Below are positions 48,526-57,770 of a DNA stretch of 64,000 bases, piece after piece. The DNA lies in the NCBI GenBank assembly GCA_963730115.1, contig CAVSQM010000006.1, forward strand, positions 62,001 through 126,000, read 5' to 3'. Every line of letters begins with the position of its first letter. Position 1 is the first letter of the stretch. Both the position numbers and the translations under genes were made by a program. The DNA is from DASQFQ01 sp963730115. GTDB taxonomy: Bacteria; Actinomycetota; Thermoleophilia; Solirubrobacterales; Solirubrobacteraceae. The notes below the pieces were generated by a model. The model did not search any database, was not told where the DNA came from, and worked only from the letters and a program-made list of their open reading frames with translations.

Positions 48526-49290
48526 ATGGGACACGAGGAGGTCGCCCGCGCCGTCGCCGGCGTGCCGTTCATGTCGCCCGAGCAGGGGCGGCTGGTCTAC
48601 GACCATGTGCGCGACACGCAACCGGAGGCGGTGCTCGAGCTGGGCACCGCGCACGGGGTCGGCGCGGCGTATCTGGCTGCGGCGCTCGCCGACAACGCCC
48701 GCGGCCACCTGACCACCGTCGACTTCGCGGGCGCGGCGTACGACCCGGCGCCCGAGGCGCTGCTGGCGCGGGCGGGCGTGGCGCAGCGGGTGACGGTCGT
48801 GCGCGAGTTCTCCTCCTACACGTGGTGGCTCAAGGAGCAGGTCCAGGCGCGCTCGGACCGCGCCGGCAACGTGTCGCCCGCCTACGACTTCGTCTACCTC
48901 GACGGCGCGAAGAACTGGACGATCGACGGCCTCGCGGTGGTGCTGATCGAGAAGCTCCTGCGCCCGGGCGGGTGGCTGCTGATGGACGACCTGCCGTGGA
49001 CCTACGCCGACGACCCGGGGCGCGAGGCGACCGACGGCATCGTCCACCGCGAGCTGAGCGACGCGGAGCGCACCGAGCCGCACCTGCGCGCCGTGTTCGA
49101 CCTGATCGTCGCCCAGCACCCGTCGTTCACCGAGCTGAAGCTCCAGGACGAGTGGTGGGGCTGGGCGCGCAAGGCGCCCGGCGAGCCCCGCCGCCTCAGC
49201 CTCGAGACGAGCCGCCCGCTCGGCGCCCTCGCGACTGGCGCCGCCCGCCGCGCGGCGCGCAAGCTGCGTCAGGCGACGAGGAGCCGGTAG
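48526..49290 (+). CDS. class I SAM-dependent methyltransferase (Methyltransf_24-like)
   Basis: 254 residues from ATG 48526. The SAM motif I is AVLELGTAHGVGAAYLAAAL, the acidic loop is LTTVDFAG, and YDFVYLDGAKNWTIDGLAVVLIEKLLRPGGWLLMDD is the core typical of O-methyltransferase-like proteins that modify small molecules or sugars (about residues 125-160). The C-terminus is basic. The 3' end overlaps a convergent methyltransferase by 22 bases. Substrate unknown. Confidence 0.82.
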   Translation: MGHEEVARAVAGVPFMSPEQGRLVYDHVRDTQPEAVLELGTAHGVGAAYLAAALADNARGHLTTVDFAGAAYDPAPEALLARAGVAQRVTVVREFSSYTWWLKEQVQARSDRAGNVSPAYDFVYLDGAKNWTIDGLAVVLIEKLLRPGGWLLMDDLPWTYADDPGREATDGIVHRELSDAERTEPHLRAVFDLIVAQHPSFTELKLQDEWWGWARKAPGEPRRLSLETSRPLGALATGAARRAARKLRQATRSR

Positions 49291-49997
49291 CCGAGGTCGA
49301 GCTCGTCGAGCTCGAGCAGGTCGGCGTGGCGCTCCTCCCAGGCTCCGCTGCGGAGGTCGTCCTCGAGCCGCGCGAGGCCCGGCGCGAGCGCCTCCGGGTC
49401 GCGGCTCGCGAGCACCGAGATCCCGGCGCGGACCTCCGGGTCGAGGTATGCCTGCGGGCGCTGCCAGTGGGCGCCGTAGAAGCCGTCCTGGCAATCGGCC
49501 GGGACGGGGACCGTGGTCACGCGCGTGGCGCGGACGGCGCCGACCTGATCGGCGAGGCTCGGGAACCACCCCTCCTCGTCGGCGACCATCGGCAGGTACT
49601 CGGTGGTGATCCACAGCCGCCGCACGAAGGTCGGATCCCACGAGAGCAGGACGACCCGCCGGGCGACGCGTCGCATCTCCTCGATGCCGCGGCGCCAGTC
49701 GCTCCAGTGATGGATGGTGAGCACGGCCATCGCGGCGTCGAAGCTGGCGTCCTCGAACGGCAGCGCCTCCGCGCTCGCCTGCACGACCGGCGCGGCGCCG
49801 GGCGGGCGCTGCCCGATCATCACCTCCGACGGCTCGACCGCGGTCACCTCGCGGTCCGGCGGCTCGTAGTTGCCGGTGCCGGCGCCGACGTTCACGACCG
49901 TCCGCGCGTCGCCGAGCCCGTCCCAGATCGCGGCGGCGATCTGCGGGTCGGTCGCGCGGGTGCGCGCGTAGGTCCGCCCGATGCGGTCGTACTTCAT
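49269..49997 (-). CDS. class I SAM-dependent methyltransferase (UbiE/Methyltransf_11-like)
   Basis: 242 residues. The SAM-binding pattern is TVVNVGAGTGNYEPPDREVTAVEPSEVMI (about 33-61), followed by VQASAEALPFEDASFDAAMAVLTIHHW and RVARRVVLLSWDPTF, the standard Methyltransf_11 layout. The ATG (49997) overlaps the ribH stop (ATGA), so it is coupled to riboflavin synthesis genes, but no link to flavin chemistry is evident from the sequence. Confidence 0.87.
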   Translation of the reverse strand: MKYDRIGRTYARTRATDPQIAAAIWDGLGDARTVVNVGAGTGNYEPPDREVTAVEPSEVMIGQRPPGAAPVVQASAEALPFEDASFDAAMAVLTIHHWSDWRRGIEEMRRVARRVVLLSWDPTFVRRLWITTEYLPMVADEEGWFPSLADQVGAVRATRVTTVPVPADCQDGFYGAHWQRPQAYLDPEVRAGISVLASRDPEALAPGLARLEDDLRSGAWEERHADLLELDELDLGYRLLVA

Positions 49998-50482
49998 GCC
50001 AGCCCGGCGCGCAGCGCGGCCATCCGCAGCACGGCCTGGCCGGCGTGATACCCGGTGTCGCGGTGGTCGCCGCCGGAGCGCGCCAGCGCCTGCTCCATGG
50101 TCTCCACGGTGAGGACCCCGAACGCGCAGGGCACGCCGGTGCGCAGCTGCACGTCCTGGATCCCGCGCGCTGCCTCGTTGCAGACGTAGTCGTAGTGGGT
50201 GGTCTCGCCCCGGATGACCGCGCCGAGGCAGGCCACCCCGGCGACGCGGCCGGTCTCGGCGAGGTAGAGCGCCGCCAGCGGCAGCTCGTACGCGCCGGGG
50301 ACCTCGTGGACCTCGAAGGTCGCGCCCACCTCGTCGAAGGCCTTCCGGACGCCGGCGACGAGGCGCTCCGCGAGATCGTCGTAGAAGCGCCCGACGGCGA
50401 CGCCGAAGTGGGCAGCGTCGGCGATCGCCGACGACGACCCGCCCGCCGGCGGCGGCTCTTCGGGGGGGAACGGATCAGTCAC
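49994..50482 (-). CDS. ribH: 6,7-dimethyl-8-ribityllumazine synthase
   Basis: 162 residues from GTG 50482. RibH joins the pyrimidine and dihydroxybutanone phosphate to make lumazine. Visible elements are VAVGRFYDDLAERLVAGV, VHEVPGAYELPLAALYLAETG, ACLGAVIRGETTHYDYVCNEAARGIQDVQL (phosphate and active-site region, about 87-116), FGVLTVETMEQALARSGG and the final AGQAVLRMAAL. It overlaps ribBA by 8 bases as the last rib gene of the operon. The N-terminus is Pro-rich. Confidence 0.96.
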   Translation of the reverse strand: MTDPFPPEEPPPAGGSSSAIADAAHFGVAVGRFYDDLAERLVAGVRKAFDEVGATFEVHEVPGAYELPLAALYLAETGRVAGVACLGAVIRGETTHYDYVCNEAARGIQDVQLRTGVPCAFGVLTVETMEQALARSGGDHRDTGYHAGQAVLRMAALRAGLA

Positions 50483-51767
50483 GCTGCGCCGGCCGCTCGG
50501 CTCCGCGGGCGTCGCGGTCGTGCTCGTGCTCGGCGTGGAGCATCTCCTCGTCGAGCGGCAGTCCCTGGTGGTGCAGGGAGTGCCCGAGCCGTGTGCGCTT
50601 CGCGTGCAGGTAGCGCTCGTTGTGCGGGTTCGGCGCGTGCTGGATCGGGACCTGCTCGGTGACCGACAGGCCGTAGCCCTCGAGCCCGATGATCTTCTTC
50701 GGGTTGTTGGTCATGATCCGGATCGAGCCGAGCCCGAGGTCGACGAGGATCTGCGCGCCGATGCCGTAATCGCGCAGGTCGACCGGCAGCCCGAGCTCGA
50801 GGTTCGCGTCGACGGTGTCCATCCCGCCGTCCTGCAGCTTGTAGGCCTTGAGCTTGTTGAGCAGCCCGATGCCGCGGCCCTCCTGGGCCAGGTACAGCAG
50901 CACGCCCCGCCCCGCGCGCTCGATCTGGGCCAGGGCCGACTCGAGCTGCTCGCCGCAGTCGCAGCGCAGCGAGTGGAAGACGTCGCCGGTCAGGCACTCG
51001 GAGTGCACGCGCACGAGGACGTCGTCCTGCCCCGCCACCTCGCCCTTGACCAGCGCGACGTGGTGCTTCTCGTCCATCAGCGCGCGGTAGCCGACCACGG
51101 CGAACTCGCCGAACGCCGTCGGCATCCGCGTCTCGACCACCCGCTCGACGAGCTTGTCGTGCTTGCGCCGGTAGGCGATCAGGTCGGCGACGGTGATCAT
51201 CTTCAGCCCGTGGCGCTCGCAGTAGGGCACGAGGTCGGGCACCCGCGCCATCGTGCCGTCGTCGTTCATGACCTCGCAGATCACGCCCGCCGGCGTCAGC
51301 CCGGCGAGCCGCGCGAGGTCGACCGCCGCCTCGGTCTGGCCGGTGCGCTCGAGCACGCCGCCCGGCTTCGACTTGAGCGGGAACACGTGGCCGGGCTGCA
51401 CGAGGTCGCGCGGTCGCGCCGCCGGGTCGATCGCGACCTGGATCGTCTGCGCGCGGTCGGCGGCGGAGATGCCCGTGGTCACGCCGTCGCGGGCCTCGAT
51501 CGAGACCGTGAACGGGGTCTGGAACGGCGACTCGTTCTTGGCCGCCATCAGGTCGAGCCCGAGCTCGTCGCACCGCTCCGGCGTCAGCGACAGGCAGATC
51601 AGCCCGCGGCCGTGGGTGGCCATGAAGTTGATCGCCTCGGGCGTGACGAACTGGGCCGCCATCGTGAGGTCGCCCTCGTTCTCGCGGTCCTCGTCGTCGC
51701 ACACCACGACCATCCGGCCGGCGCGGATCTCCTCGATCGCCTCCTCGATCGGCGCGAAGTGGCTCAT
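50475..51767 (-). CDS. ribBA: bifunctional DHBP synthase/GTP cyclohydrolase II
   Basis: 430 residues. N-terminal 3,4-dihydroxy-2-butanone 4-phosphate synthase: VVVCDDEDRENEGDLTMAAQFVTPEAI and TGISAADRAQTI. C-terminal GTP cyclohydrolase II: RVHSECLTGDVFHSLRCDCGEQL supplies the zinc-binding cysteines, then QEGRGIGLLNKLKAYKLQDGG and LGLGSIRIMTNNPKKI. The two first committed steps of riboflavin synthesis are thus on one chain. ATG 51767 overlaps the ribE stop (ATGA). Confidence 0.97.
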   Translation of the reverse strand: MSHFAPIEEAIEEIRAGRMVVVCDDEDRENEGDLTMAAQFVTPEAINFMATHGRGLICLSLTPERCDELGLDLMAAKNESPFQTPFTVSIEARDGVTTGISAADRAQTIQVAIDPAARPRDLVQPGHVFPLKSKPGGVLERTGQTEAAVDLARLAGLTPAGVICEVMNDDGTMARVPDLVPYCERHGLKMITVADLIAYRRKHDKLVERVVETRMPTAFGEFAVVGYRALMDEKHHVALVKGEVAGQDDVLVRVHSECLTGDVFHSLRCDCGEQLESALAQIERAGRGVLLYLAQEGRGIGLLNKLKAYKLQDGGMDTVDANLELGLPVDLRDYGIGAQILVDLGLGSIRIMTNNPKKIIGLEGYGLSVTEQVPIQHAPNPHNERYLHAKRTRLGHSLHHQGLPLDEEMLHAEHEHDRDARGAERPAQRD

Positions 51768-52360
51768 GGAGTGGCGACCAGCTTCTCGACGTACTTGGCG
51801 AGCACGTCCACCTCCAGGTTGACCGGCGTGCCGGGAGCGGCGGCGCCGAGGTTGGTGCGCTCGAGAGTCTCGGGGATCAGCGACACCGCGAAGGTGTCCT
51901 CGGTCACAGACGCCACGGTCAGGGAGACGCCGTCGACCGCGATGGAGCCCTTCTCGACCACATAGCGCAGCAGTCCCGCCGGGGCCGCGATCGTTACGAC
52001 CCGGGCGAAGCCGTCCTCGGCGGCCGCGACGACCGAGCCGAGGCCGTCGACGTGACCCTGCACGACGTGGCCTCCGAGGCGATCCTGCGCGCGCAGCGGC
52101 AGCTCGAGGTTCACCCGCCCGCCGGCGGGCACCTCGGAGAGCGACGAGCGGCGCAGCGTCTCGTGCATCACGTCGGCCGAGAAGCCGCCGTCGTCGACGG
52201 TCGTCGCGGTGAGGCAGACCCCGTTCACCGCCACCGAGTCGCCCGGCCGGAGGTCGCCGGCGACGGTCGTCTCCACCCGCAGGCGCACGCCGTCGGCGGT
52301 CGCCTCGACGTCCGCGACCGTGCCCAGGTCGGCGACCAGCCCGGTGAACACCCCTACCAC
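51764..52360 (-). CDS. ribE: riboflavin synthase alpha chain
   Basis: 198 residues forming two similar lumazine-binding barrels. The first has FTGLVADLGTVADVE, DSVAVNGVCLTATTV and FSADVMHETLRRSSL. The second has GHVVQGHVDGLGSVVAA, KGSIAVDGVSLTVASV and FAVSLIPETLERTNL. It dismutates two lumazines into riboflavin. The ATG at 52360 overlaps ribD by 7 bases; a GTG three codons further (52351) would give the canonical Met-Phe-Thr-Gly start. Confidence 0.96.
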   Translation of the reverse strand: MVGVFTGLVADLGTVADVEATADGVRLRVETTVAGDLRPGDSVAVNGVCLTATTVDDGGFSADVMHETLRRSSLSEVPAGGRVNLELPLRAQDRLGGHVVQGHVDGLGSVVAAAEDGFARVVTIAAPAGLLRYVVEKGSIAVDGVSLTVASVTEDTFAVSLIPETLERTNLGAAAPGTPVNLEVDVLAKYVEKLVATP

Positions 52361-53475
52361 TCCCGCATCCGCGCGGAGATCAGCACGTCGTCGCCGATCC
52401 GCTCGACGTCGAGCCGCAGCGCCCGGATCGCCTCGCTGATCCGCTCGGCGCCCTCGCCCTCGAGCGGGTCGCGGGCGTTCGAGCCGCCCACCACCACCGG
52501 CGCGATGAAGAGGCGGATCTCGTCGACCTCGCCGGCGTCGAGGAAGGCGCCCGCCAGGTGCGGCCCGCCCTCCAGCAGGATCGAGGCGATCCCCATCGCC
52601 CCGAGCTGGTCGAGCGCCGAGCAGACGCGCGCGGGCTCGTTCTGCCCCGTGGCCACGATCACCTGCGCACCGGCGGCCTCGAGCGCGTCGGTGGCGAGCC
52701 GCGAGGCGGCGCGCGAGACGACGACGATCAGCGGCACCGCGTGGGCGCCCCGCACGAGCTGGGACTCGATCGGCAGGCGCGCCTCCGAGTCGAAGATGAC
52801 CCGCGCGGGCTGGCGGAACTCGCCGTCGACGCGCGCGGTCAGCTGCGGGTCGTCGGCGAGCGCGGTGCCGATGCCCACGACGACCGCGTCGCGCTCGGCG
52901 CGCCAGTGGTGCGCGCGGTAGCGCGAGTCCTCACCCGAGATCCACTTCGAGTCGCCGGTGCGCGTGGCGACCTTGCCGTCGAGCGTCATCGCCGACTTGA
53001 ACAGGACCTGCGGCCGGCCCGTGCGCGCGAGCTTGCGGAACGCCTGGTTGAGGCAGCGGGCGCGGGCGGCGAGCTCGCCGTCGGCGACCACCACCTCGAC
53101 GCCCTCGTCGCGCAGGATCCCCAGCCCGCGGCCAGAGGCCTTCTCGGTCGGATCGTCGGAGGCGACCACCATGCGCGCGAGGCCGGCCTCGAGGATCGCG
53201 TCGGTGCAGGGCGGCGTCTGCCCGTGGTGGCAGCACGGCTCGAGCGACACGTACATCGTCGCCCCGGTCAGGTCGACGTCGCCGCACGCGTCGATCGCGG
53301 CGCGCTCGGCGTGCGCGGCGCCGTAGGCGGCGTGCCAGCCCTCCCCCAGCGTGCGGCCGTCGCGGGTGACCACCGCGCCCACGAGCGGGTTGGGGCTGGT
53401 CCGGCCGCGGCCCTGCTCGGCGAGCTCGATGGCGCGGGCGAGCGGAGCGTGGTCGGTCTGCAACAGGGTGGTCAC
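52354..53475 (-). CDS. ribD: riboflavin biosynthesis deaminase/reductase RibD
   Basis: 373 residues from GTG 53475. The deaminase domain has the zinc motif GAAHAERAAIDACG with LEPCCHHGQTPPCTDAI. The reductase domain has QVLFKSAMTLDGKVATRTGD, SGEDSRYRAHHWRAERDAVVVGIGT and ILLEGGPHLAGAFLDAG. It performs the second and third steps of riboflavin synthesis. A start seven codons earlier is possible but less likely, since those codons (KYPLPY) end in A/T and include TATCCT, a probable -10. It heads the ribD-ribE-ribBA-ribH operon. Confidence 0.95.
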   Translation of the reverse strand: MTTLLQTDHAPLARAIELAEQGRGRTSPNPLVGAVVTRDGRTLGEGWHAAYGAAHAERAAIDACGDVDLTGATMYVSLEPCCHHGQTPPCTDAILEAGLARMVVASDDPTEKASGRGLGILRDEGVEVVVADGELAARARCLNQAFRKLARTGRPQVLFKSAMTLDGKVATRTGDSKWISGEDSRYRAHHWRAERDAVVVGIGTALADDPQLTARVDGEFRQPARVIFDSEARLPIESQLVRGAHAVPLIVVVSRAASRLATDALEAAGAQVIVATGQNEPARVCSALDQLGAMGIASILLEGGPHLAGAFLDAGEVDEIRLFIAPVVVGGSNARDPLEGEGAERISEAIRALRLDVERIGDDVLISARMREW

Positions 53476-53484
53476 GTACGGAAG

Positions 53485-53490
53485 AGGATA
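53485..53490 (-). promoter_or_regulatory. probable -10 box of the riboflavin operon
   Basis: TATCCT on the minus strand (TANNNT type), 9 bases before the ribD GTG, so transcription would start two or three bases before the start codon (leaderless mRNA). No clear -35 is seen. The spacer to the upstream gene is too short for an FMN riboswitch. Confidence 0.4.
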
Positions 53491-53515
53491 TTTCACCGCG
53501 CGCGACCCACACCCG

Positions 53516-55216
53516 TCAGGGTCGTCCGCTCGAGCGGCACTTCCCGCCCTGCAACCGGTAGATCACGATCTCCGGCCCCGGGCGGTCGAACGACAGCGGG
53601 TACGAGTTGAAGGAGAAGTCGAACGAGAAGTCCTTCAGCGGCTGGGGCTCGCGGTACACGACCCGGCCCTTGCGCTTGAGCTCGTCGTAGTACTCGAGCG
53701 CCAGCGGCACGTCCTCCGGCTCGGCGAGCGCGCGCCCGAACTGGGTCGAGCCGGTCAGCACCGTGCAGTAGCCGCGGTCGGCGTACTGCTTGACGAGTTG
53801 CGGGAAGAGCGTGCGCTCGTAGTCCTCGAGCTTGACGATCGGCCCGAGCCCGCCCTTGCGCGGCGTGCCGTCGGCGTTCAGCCGCGAGCGCGACGTCGGC
53901 CACTTGGCCCAGCGCGCGCCGTTGCCGGTGGTCCCGCGCAGGGGGCGGCCCGGGTCGCTGGCCCACGCGTCCGGCATCACCGGCTCGACCACCACCTTGG
54001 TCCCGGCCGGCAGGTTCTCGACCATCCAGTCGCGCGCGAGCTGACGCGTGTCGTCGCGCGAGAGCACGACGTCGTTGTGGATCGCGAACACGAGCCCCTG
54101 CGCGCACAGCAGCACGCCCGCCACGCCCGCGGCGAGGGCCGGGCGGCGGAGCAGCGGCGTGAAGGCGGCCACGCCGCCGTAGGCGGCCAGCAGGGCCAGG
54201 AACGGATACAGCGGCAGCAGCCAGCGCGCGAAGTAGCGGTCCTGCGTGCCCATGAACAGCAGGAAGACGAGGATCGGCGGCACGAGTACGAGCGCCCGCC
54301 GCCAGTCGCGCACCGCCAGCACGATCGCGCCGCCGAGCGCGGCCAGCGCCGGGAGCCAGCCGAGCCCCCAGGTGGTCGTCTCGAGGTAGTAGAGGATCCC
54401 GCTGCTCGCGGTCAGCCCGAGCTTGCCGCCGCCGTCGCTCGAGGCCGACGACTGCTCGTTCAGCCCGTCGCGGAACGAGTCGAAGTCGAGCAGCGCGAAC
54501 GGGTTGGCGACGAGGAACGCGGCCAGCGCCAGGACGCCGGCGAGCACCAGGCCCCCGAGCCGCCGGCCGACTGCCTGGTCACGCCCGGCCAGCGCCGCCG
54601 CCAGCAGTGGCAGCAGCACGATCCCGCCCGTGTACTTCGTCGCGCACGCGAGCCCGAGCCCGACCCCGGCGAGCGCGTAGTCGAGCAGCCGCCCGCGGGT
54701 GAAGATCCCCGCCGTCCCCACGAGCGACAGGCACAACGGCGCCAGCGTCGGCACGTCGTTGAGCGCGAGGTGCGAGTAGTGGACGGGCAGGAAGGCCACG
54801 GCCAGCACCGCGGCGGCCACGAAACCGACGCGGCGGTCGAACAGCCGCGTGCCCGCCCACACCAGCAACCCGACCGCGACGGCCCCGAGCACGGCGGCCA
54901 TCGCCCGCGCCAGCGCGAACACGTCGCTCGGGTCCGCGGCGTACGAGGCCGACACGCCCGCGCGGCCCCCGAAGCCGAGCGAGAACGCCGCGTGCAGCAG
55001 GTACGTGAACCCCGGCGGGTTGATGAAGTAGTTCGGGTTGTAGGTGTGCCCGAACATGCCGATCGCGCCGGCCACGAAGTGCGCGTTCTCGTCGGCGTTG
55101 TAGACGTAGGGCAGGCCGTGGCGGAAGCCCCACAGCCGCAGGCCCAGCGCGGCCAGCACCAGCAGCACGACCGCGGCCGGCCACAGCCACGGCCGGCGCG
55201 ACTCAGCAGCGGGCAT
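53516..55216 (-). CDS. GT39/PMT-type membrane glycosyltransferase
   Basis: 566 residues with about 10-12 hydrophobic helices and a large soluble C-terminal domain. The first extracytoplasmic loop has the DE-type motif of PMT/ArnT enzymes (LPYVYNADENAHFVAGAIGM), where the acid residues act in transfer from a polyprenyl-phosphate sugar. Later loops contain YFARWLLPLYPFLALLAAYG. It probably attaches a sugar to a cell-surface polymer, lipid or protein. The 5' end overlaps the upstream membrane gene by 14 bases. Confidence 0.85.
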   Translation of the reverse strand: MPAAESRRPWLWPAAVVLLVLAALGLRLWGFRHGLPYVYNADENAHFVAGAIGMFGHTYNPNYFINPPGFTYLLHAAFSLGFGGRAGVSASYAADPSDVFALARAMAAVLGAVAVGLLVWAGTRLFDRRVGFVAAAVLAVAFLPVHYSHLALNDVPTLAPLCLSLVGTAGIFTRGRLLDYALAGVGLGLACATKYTGGIVLLPLLAAALAGRDQAVGRRLGGLVLAGVLALAAFLVANPFALLDFDSFRDGLNEQSSASSDGGGKLGLTASSGILYYLETTTWGLGWLPALAALGGAIVLAVRDWRRALVLVPPILVFLLFMGTQDRYFARWLLPLYPFLALLAAYGGVAAFTPLLRRPALAAGVAGVLLCAQGLVFAIHNDVVLSRDDTRQLARDWMVENLPAGTKVVVEPVMPDAWASDPGRPLRGTTGNGARWAKWPTSRSRLNADGTPRKGGLGPIVKLEDYERTLFPQLVKQYADRGYCTVLTGSTQFGRALAEPEDVPLALEYYDELKRKGRVVYREPQPLKDFSFDFSFNSYPLSFDRPGPEIVIYRLQGGKCRSSGRP

Positions 55217-56681
55217 AGGCGGCGACGTAGTCGCTCGTCGCGATGCGCCGCCAGCCGTCCGGCGGGACCTGGATCGACGTCGGGTCGACCGGGTTCGTGA
55301 AGGCGTGGCGGAAGATCGCGAAGCGGCTCGTGACGTAGAGCCCGACGCCGCGGCGCGGGTGCGGGCCGTCGGGGTCGGCGCGCGCGAGCACGCGGTCGGG
55401 CGGCAGGTCGAGGATCCAGCGCGCGTCGGGTACGAGCTTGTGGTTCGGCGCGGTCAGCGGCCCGCAGCGCAGCGCGCGCTGCACGTCCGGCTCGTCCAGC
55501 ACCGACACCAGCGACGCGTGCGCGTCGCCGCGGAACTGCAGCTCGTTGGTGAGCTTCGTGAGGTCGACCCGGGTGGCGGTGAACACGACGCCGGCCAGCA
55601 GCAGCACGCACGACGCCGCCATCCACGCCGTCCGCACCCGCCCCGGCCGCAGCATCGTGAAGCCACCGACGGCCACCGCCGCGAACACCAGCAGCGCGAG
55701 CGCGGCGACGATCAGGTAGCGCTCGATCACCGACAGCCCCGCGATCCCGATCAGCACGAACGTCGCGAGCCCGCTGCCGAGCAGGACGAGCGGCATGACC
55801 GCCCGCCGCGGCGCCGCCCACAGCGCGATGCCGATGCCGAGCAGCGCAGCCAGCAGCACCGGCAGCTTGACGAGGTTGGAGAAGAAGTCCGGCAGCGCCG
55901 ACGGGATCTCGCCCAGCGTCCGCTGGCGCCCGAGGTCCTCGGCCGACGAGCTCGTGTAGTGCAGCGAGAACAGCGGGTCGCCGGTGACGGCGAAGTCGAC
56001 CGCCGCCCAGATCACGGGCGCGATCGCCGCCAGCGCCGCGTAGCGCGCGCGCTCGCCCCAGGTCGCCCCCACGCTCATCCACAGGAAGTAGAGCCCGGCG
56101 AGGATCCACGCCTCCGGCCGCAGCAGGCCGGCGAGCGCGAGCAGCACGAACACCGGCGTGCCGCGCCGCGGCCGCGACACCTCGAGCACCGCCGCCCACA
56201 CCACCATCGCCATGTACGGCACGTCGATGTAGCCGCGCGCGGCGAGGAACGCGAAGTCGAAGCGCGTCAGCAGCAGCAGCGCCGCGATCGCGCCGATCAG
56301 CGGCGTGAACGCGACGCGCCCGAGCCGGTAGATCCCCCACACCAGCCACAGGTACGTCGCCAGCGTCATCCCCACCCACACGCGGTCGCCGATCTGCCCG
56401 AGCAGCGACAGCAGCGCGCCCGCCGCGATCGCCAGCGGATGCTCGGTCGGCACGCGGAAGCCCTCGAAGTACGGGGTCTGGAGGTCGAGCACCTCGCGCC
56501 CCCACAACAGCGAGTAGTAGGAGTCGTAGTTCGGGTAGGTCGGGAAGACCAGGAAGCCGACGAGGAAGCACGCGCAGAGGACCGCGAAGGCCACCTTGGC
56601 CACCACGTCGAAGTCCACTTCACGCGCCCTCGCTGCTATCCCTGATCCCGGCCGTTCCCGGGTGAGCGATGCGCTCTCCAT
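55203..56681 (-). CDS. multi-pass membrane glycosyltransferase-like protein
   Basis: 492 residues from ATG 56681. The first helix (VVAKVAFAVLCACFLVGFLVF) is followed by PTYPNYDSYYSLLWGREVLD, where a D/Y-rich loop replaces the usual DE motif. The pattern TPYFEGFRVPTEHPLAIAAG and many further helices (LLLLTRFDFAFLAARGYIDVPYMAMVVW) match GT39/GT-C type proteins. The C-terminal extracytoplasmic segment contains one or two Cys. The acceptor is unknown. It is divergent from the GT2 gene (30 bases), and its transcript continues into the second GT39-like gene. Confidence 0.78.
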   Translation of the reverse strand: MESASLTRERPGSGIAARAREVDFDVVAKVAFAVLCACFLVGFLVFPTYPNYDSYYSLLWGREVLDLQTPYFEGFRVPTEHPLAIAAGALLSLLGQIGDRVWVGMTLATYLWLVWGIYRLGRVAFTPLIGAIAALLLLTRFDFAFLAARGYIDVPYMAMVVWAAVLEVSRPRRGTPVFVLLALAGLLRPEAWILAGLYFLWMSVGATWGERARYAALAAIAPVIWAAVDFAVTGDPLFSLHYTSSSAEDLGRQRTLGEIPSALPDFFSNLVKLPVLLAALLGIGIALWAAPRRAVMPLVLLGSGLATFVLIGIAGLSVIERYLIVAALALLVFAAVAVGGFTMLRPGRVRTAWMAASCVLLLAGVVFTATRVDLTKLTNELQFRGDAHASLVSVLDEPDVQRALRCGPLTAPNHKLVPDARWILDLPPDRVLARADPDGPHPRRGVGLYVTSRFAIFRHAFTNPVDPTSIQVPPDGWRRIATSDYVAAYARC

Positions 56682-56711
56682 GAACCCCTGACGGTACTGT
56701 CCTCCCTGGCG

Positions 56712-57770
56712 ATGAAGCTCATCATCCAGATCCCCTGCCTCGACGAAGAGGAGACGCTTCCGGTCACGCTGGCGGATCTCCCGCGCGAGGTCGAGGGCTT
56801 CGAGACGGTCGAGTGGCTGATCATCGACGACGGCTCCACCGACCGCACGATCGCCGTCGCCCGCGAGCACGGCGTCGACCACGTCGTGCGGCTCACCAAC
56901 AACAAGGGGCTGGCCTCCGGCTTCCAGGCCGGGCTCGACGCGTCGCTCAAGCTCGGCGCCGACGTGATCGTCAACACCGACGCCGACAACCAGTACTACG
57001 GCGGCGACATCCCCAAGCTCGTGGCGCCGATCCTGCGCGGCGACGCCGACATGGTGGTCGGCGACCGCGAGGTCATGACCATCGAGCACTTCTCGCCGCT
57101 GAAGAAGGCGCTGCAGCGGCTCGGCTCGTGGGTCGTGCGCCGCGCGTCGGAGACCGAGGTGCCGGACACGACCTCGGGCTTCCGCGCCTACAACCGCGAG
57201 GCGGCGCTCGCCATGCAGGTGGTCTCGAACTACACCTACACGCTCGAGACGATCATCCAGGCGGGCAAGATGCTGATCGCGGTCGACCACGTCCCGGTCG
57301 CCACCAACGCGAAGACGCGCGAGTCGCGGCTGTTCCCCTCGATGTGGTCCTACATCCGCCGCAACGGGGTCTCGATCTTCCGCGTGTACTCGATGTACGA
57401 GCCGCTGCGCGTGTTCATGACCGGCGCGATCATCATCGGGCTGATCGCGCTCGTGGTGTGGGGGCGCTTCGCCTACTTCTTCATCTTCGAGGGCGAGGGC
57501 AGCGGCCACGTCCAGTCGCTGATCCTCGGCGCCGTGCTGTTCAACGCCGCGATGCTGCTGGCCGCGCTCGGGATCATCGGCGACCTGCTCTCCGGCCAGC
57601 GGATCATGCTCCAGCGCACGTTCGAGCGCGTGCGGCGGATCGAGCTCGAGCTCGGCGTGCCGCCCTCGCACTACGAGCCGGGCGCTCACCCGACCGGCCA
57701 CGAGCCGACCACCGGCGCGCACGCCGGCCGCCGCGGGCAGACCGAGGAGCGCGAGGCGGTCAAGCTGTGA
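56712..57770 (+). CDS. family 2 glycosyltransferase (dolichyl-phosphate mannose synthase-like)
   Basis: 352 residues. The GT-A domain has IIQIPCLDEEETLPVTL, the UDP/GDP site IIDDGSTDRT (Asp39-Asp40) and the DxD motif VNTDADNQYYGGDIPKL (Asp90-x-Asp92). TTSGFRAYNREAALAM follows. Two C-terminal helices (FMTGAIIIGLIALVVWG and LILGAVLFNAAMLLAALGIIG) anchor it, as in PglI/DPM-like enzymes that load sugars onto polyprenyl phosphate. That product would be the donor for the adjacent GT39-type enzymes, so the cluster is coherent. Confidence 0.92.
   Translation: MKLIIQIPCLDEEETLPVTLADLPREVEGFETVEWLIIDDGSTDRTIAVAREHGVDHVVRLTNNKGLASGFQAGLDASLKLGADVIVNTDADNQYYGGDIPKLVAPILRGDADMVVGDREVMTIEHFSPLKKALQRLGSWVVRRASETEVPDTTSGFRAYNREAALAMQVVSNYTYTLETIIQAGKMLIAVDHVPVATNAKTRESRLFPSMWSYIRRNGVSIFRVYSMYEPLRVFMTGAIIIGLIALVVWGRFAYFFIFEGEGSGHVQSLILGAVLFNAAMLLAALGIIGDLLSGQRIMLQRTFERVRRIELELGVPPSHYEPGAHPTGHEPTTGAHAGRRGQTEEREAVKL

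Noticed and set aside
53476..53515. FMN riboswitch upstream of ribD
   Set aside because: Only about 40 bases separate ribD from the upstream gene, and a TANNNT box lies 9 bases before the start; there is no room for an RFN element.
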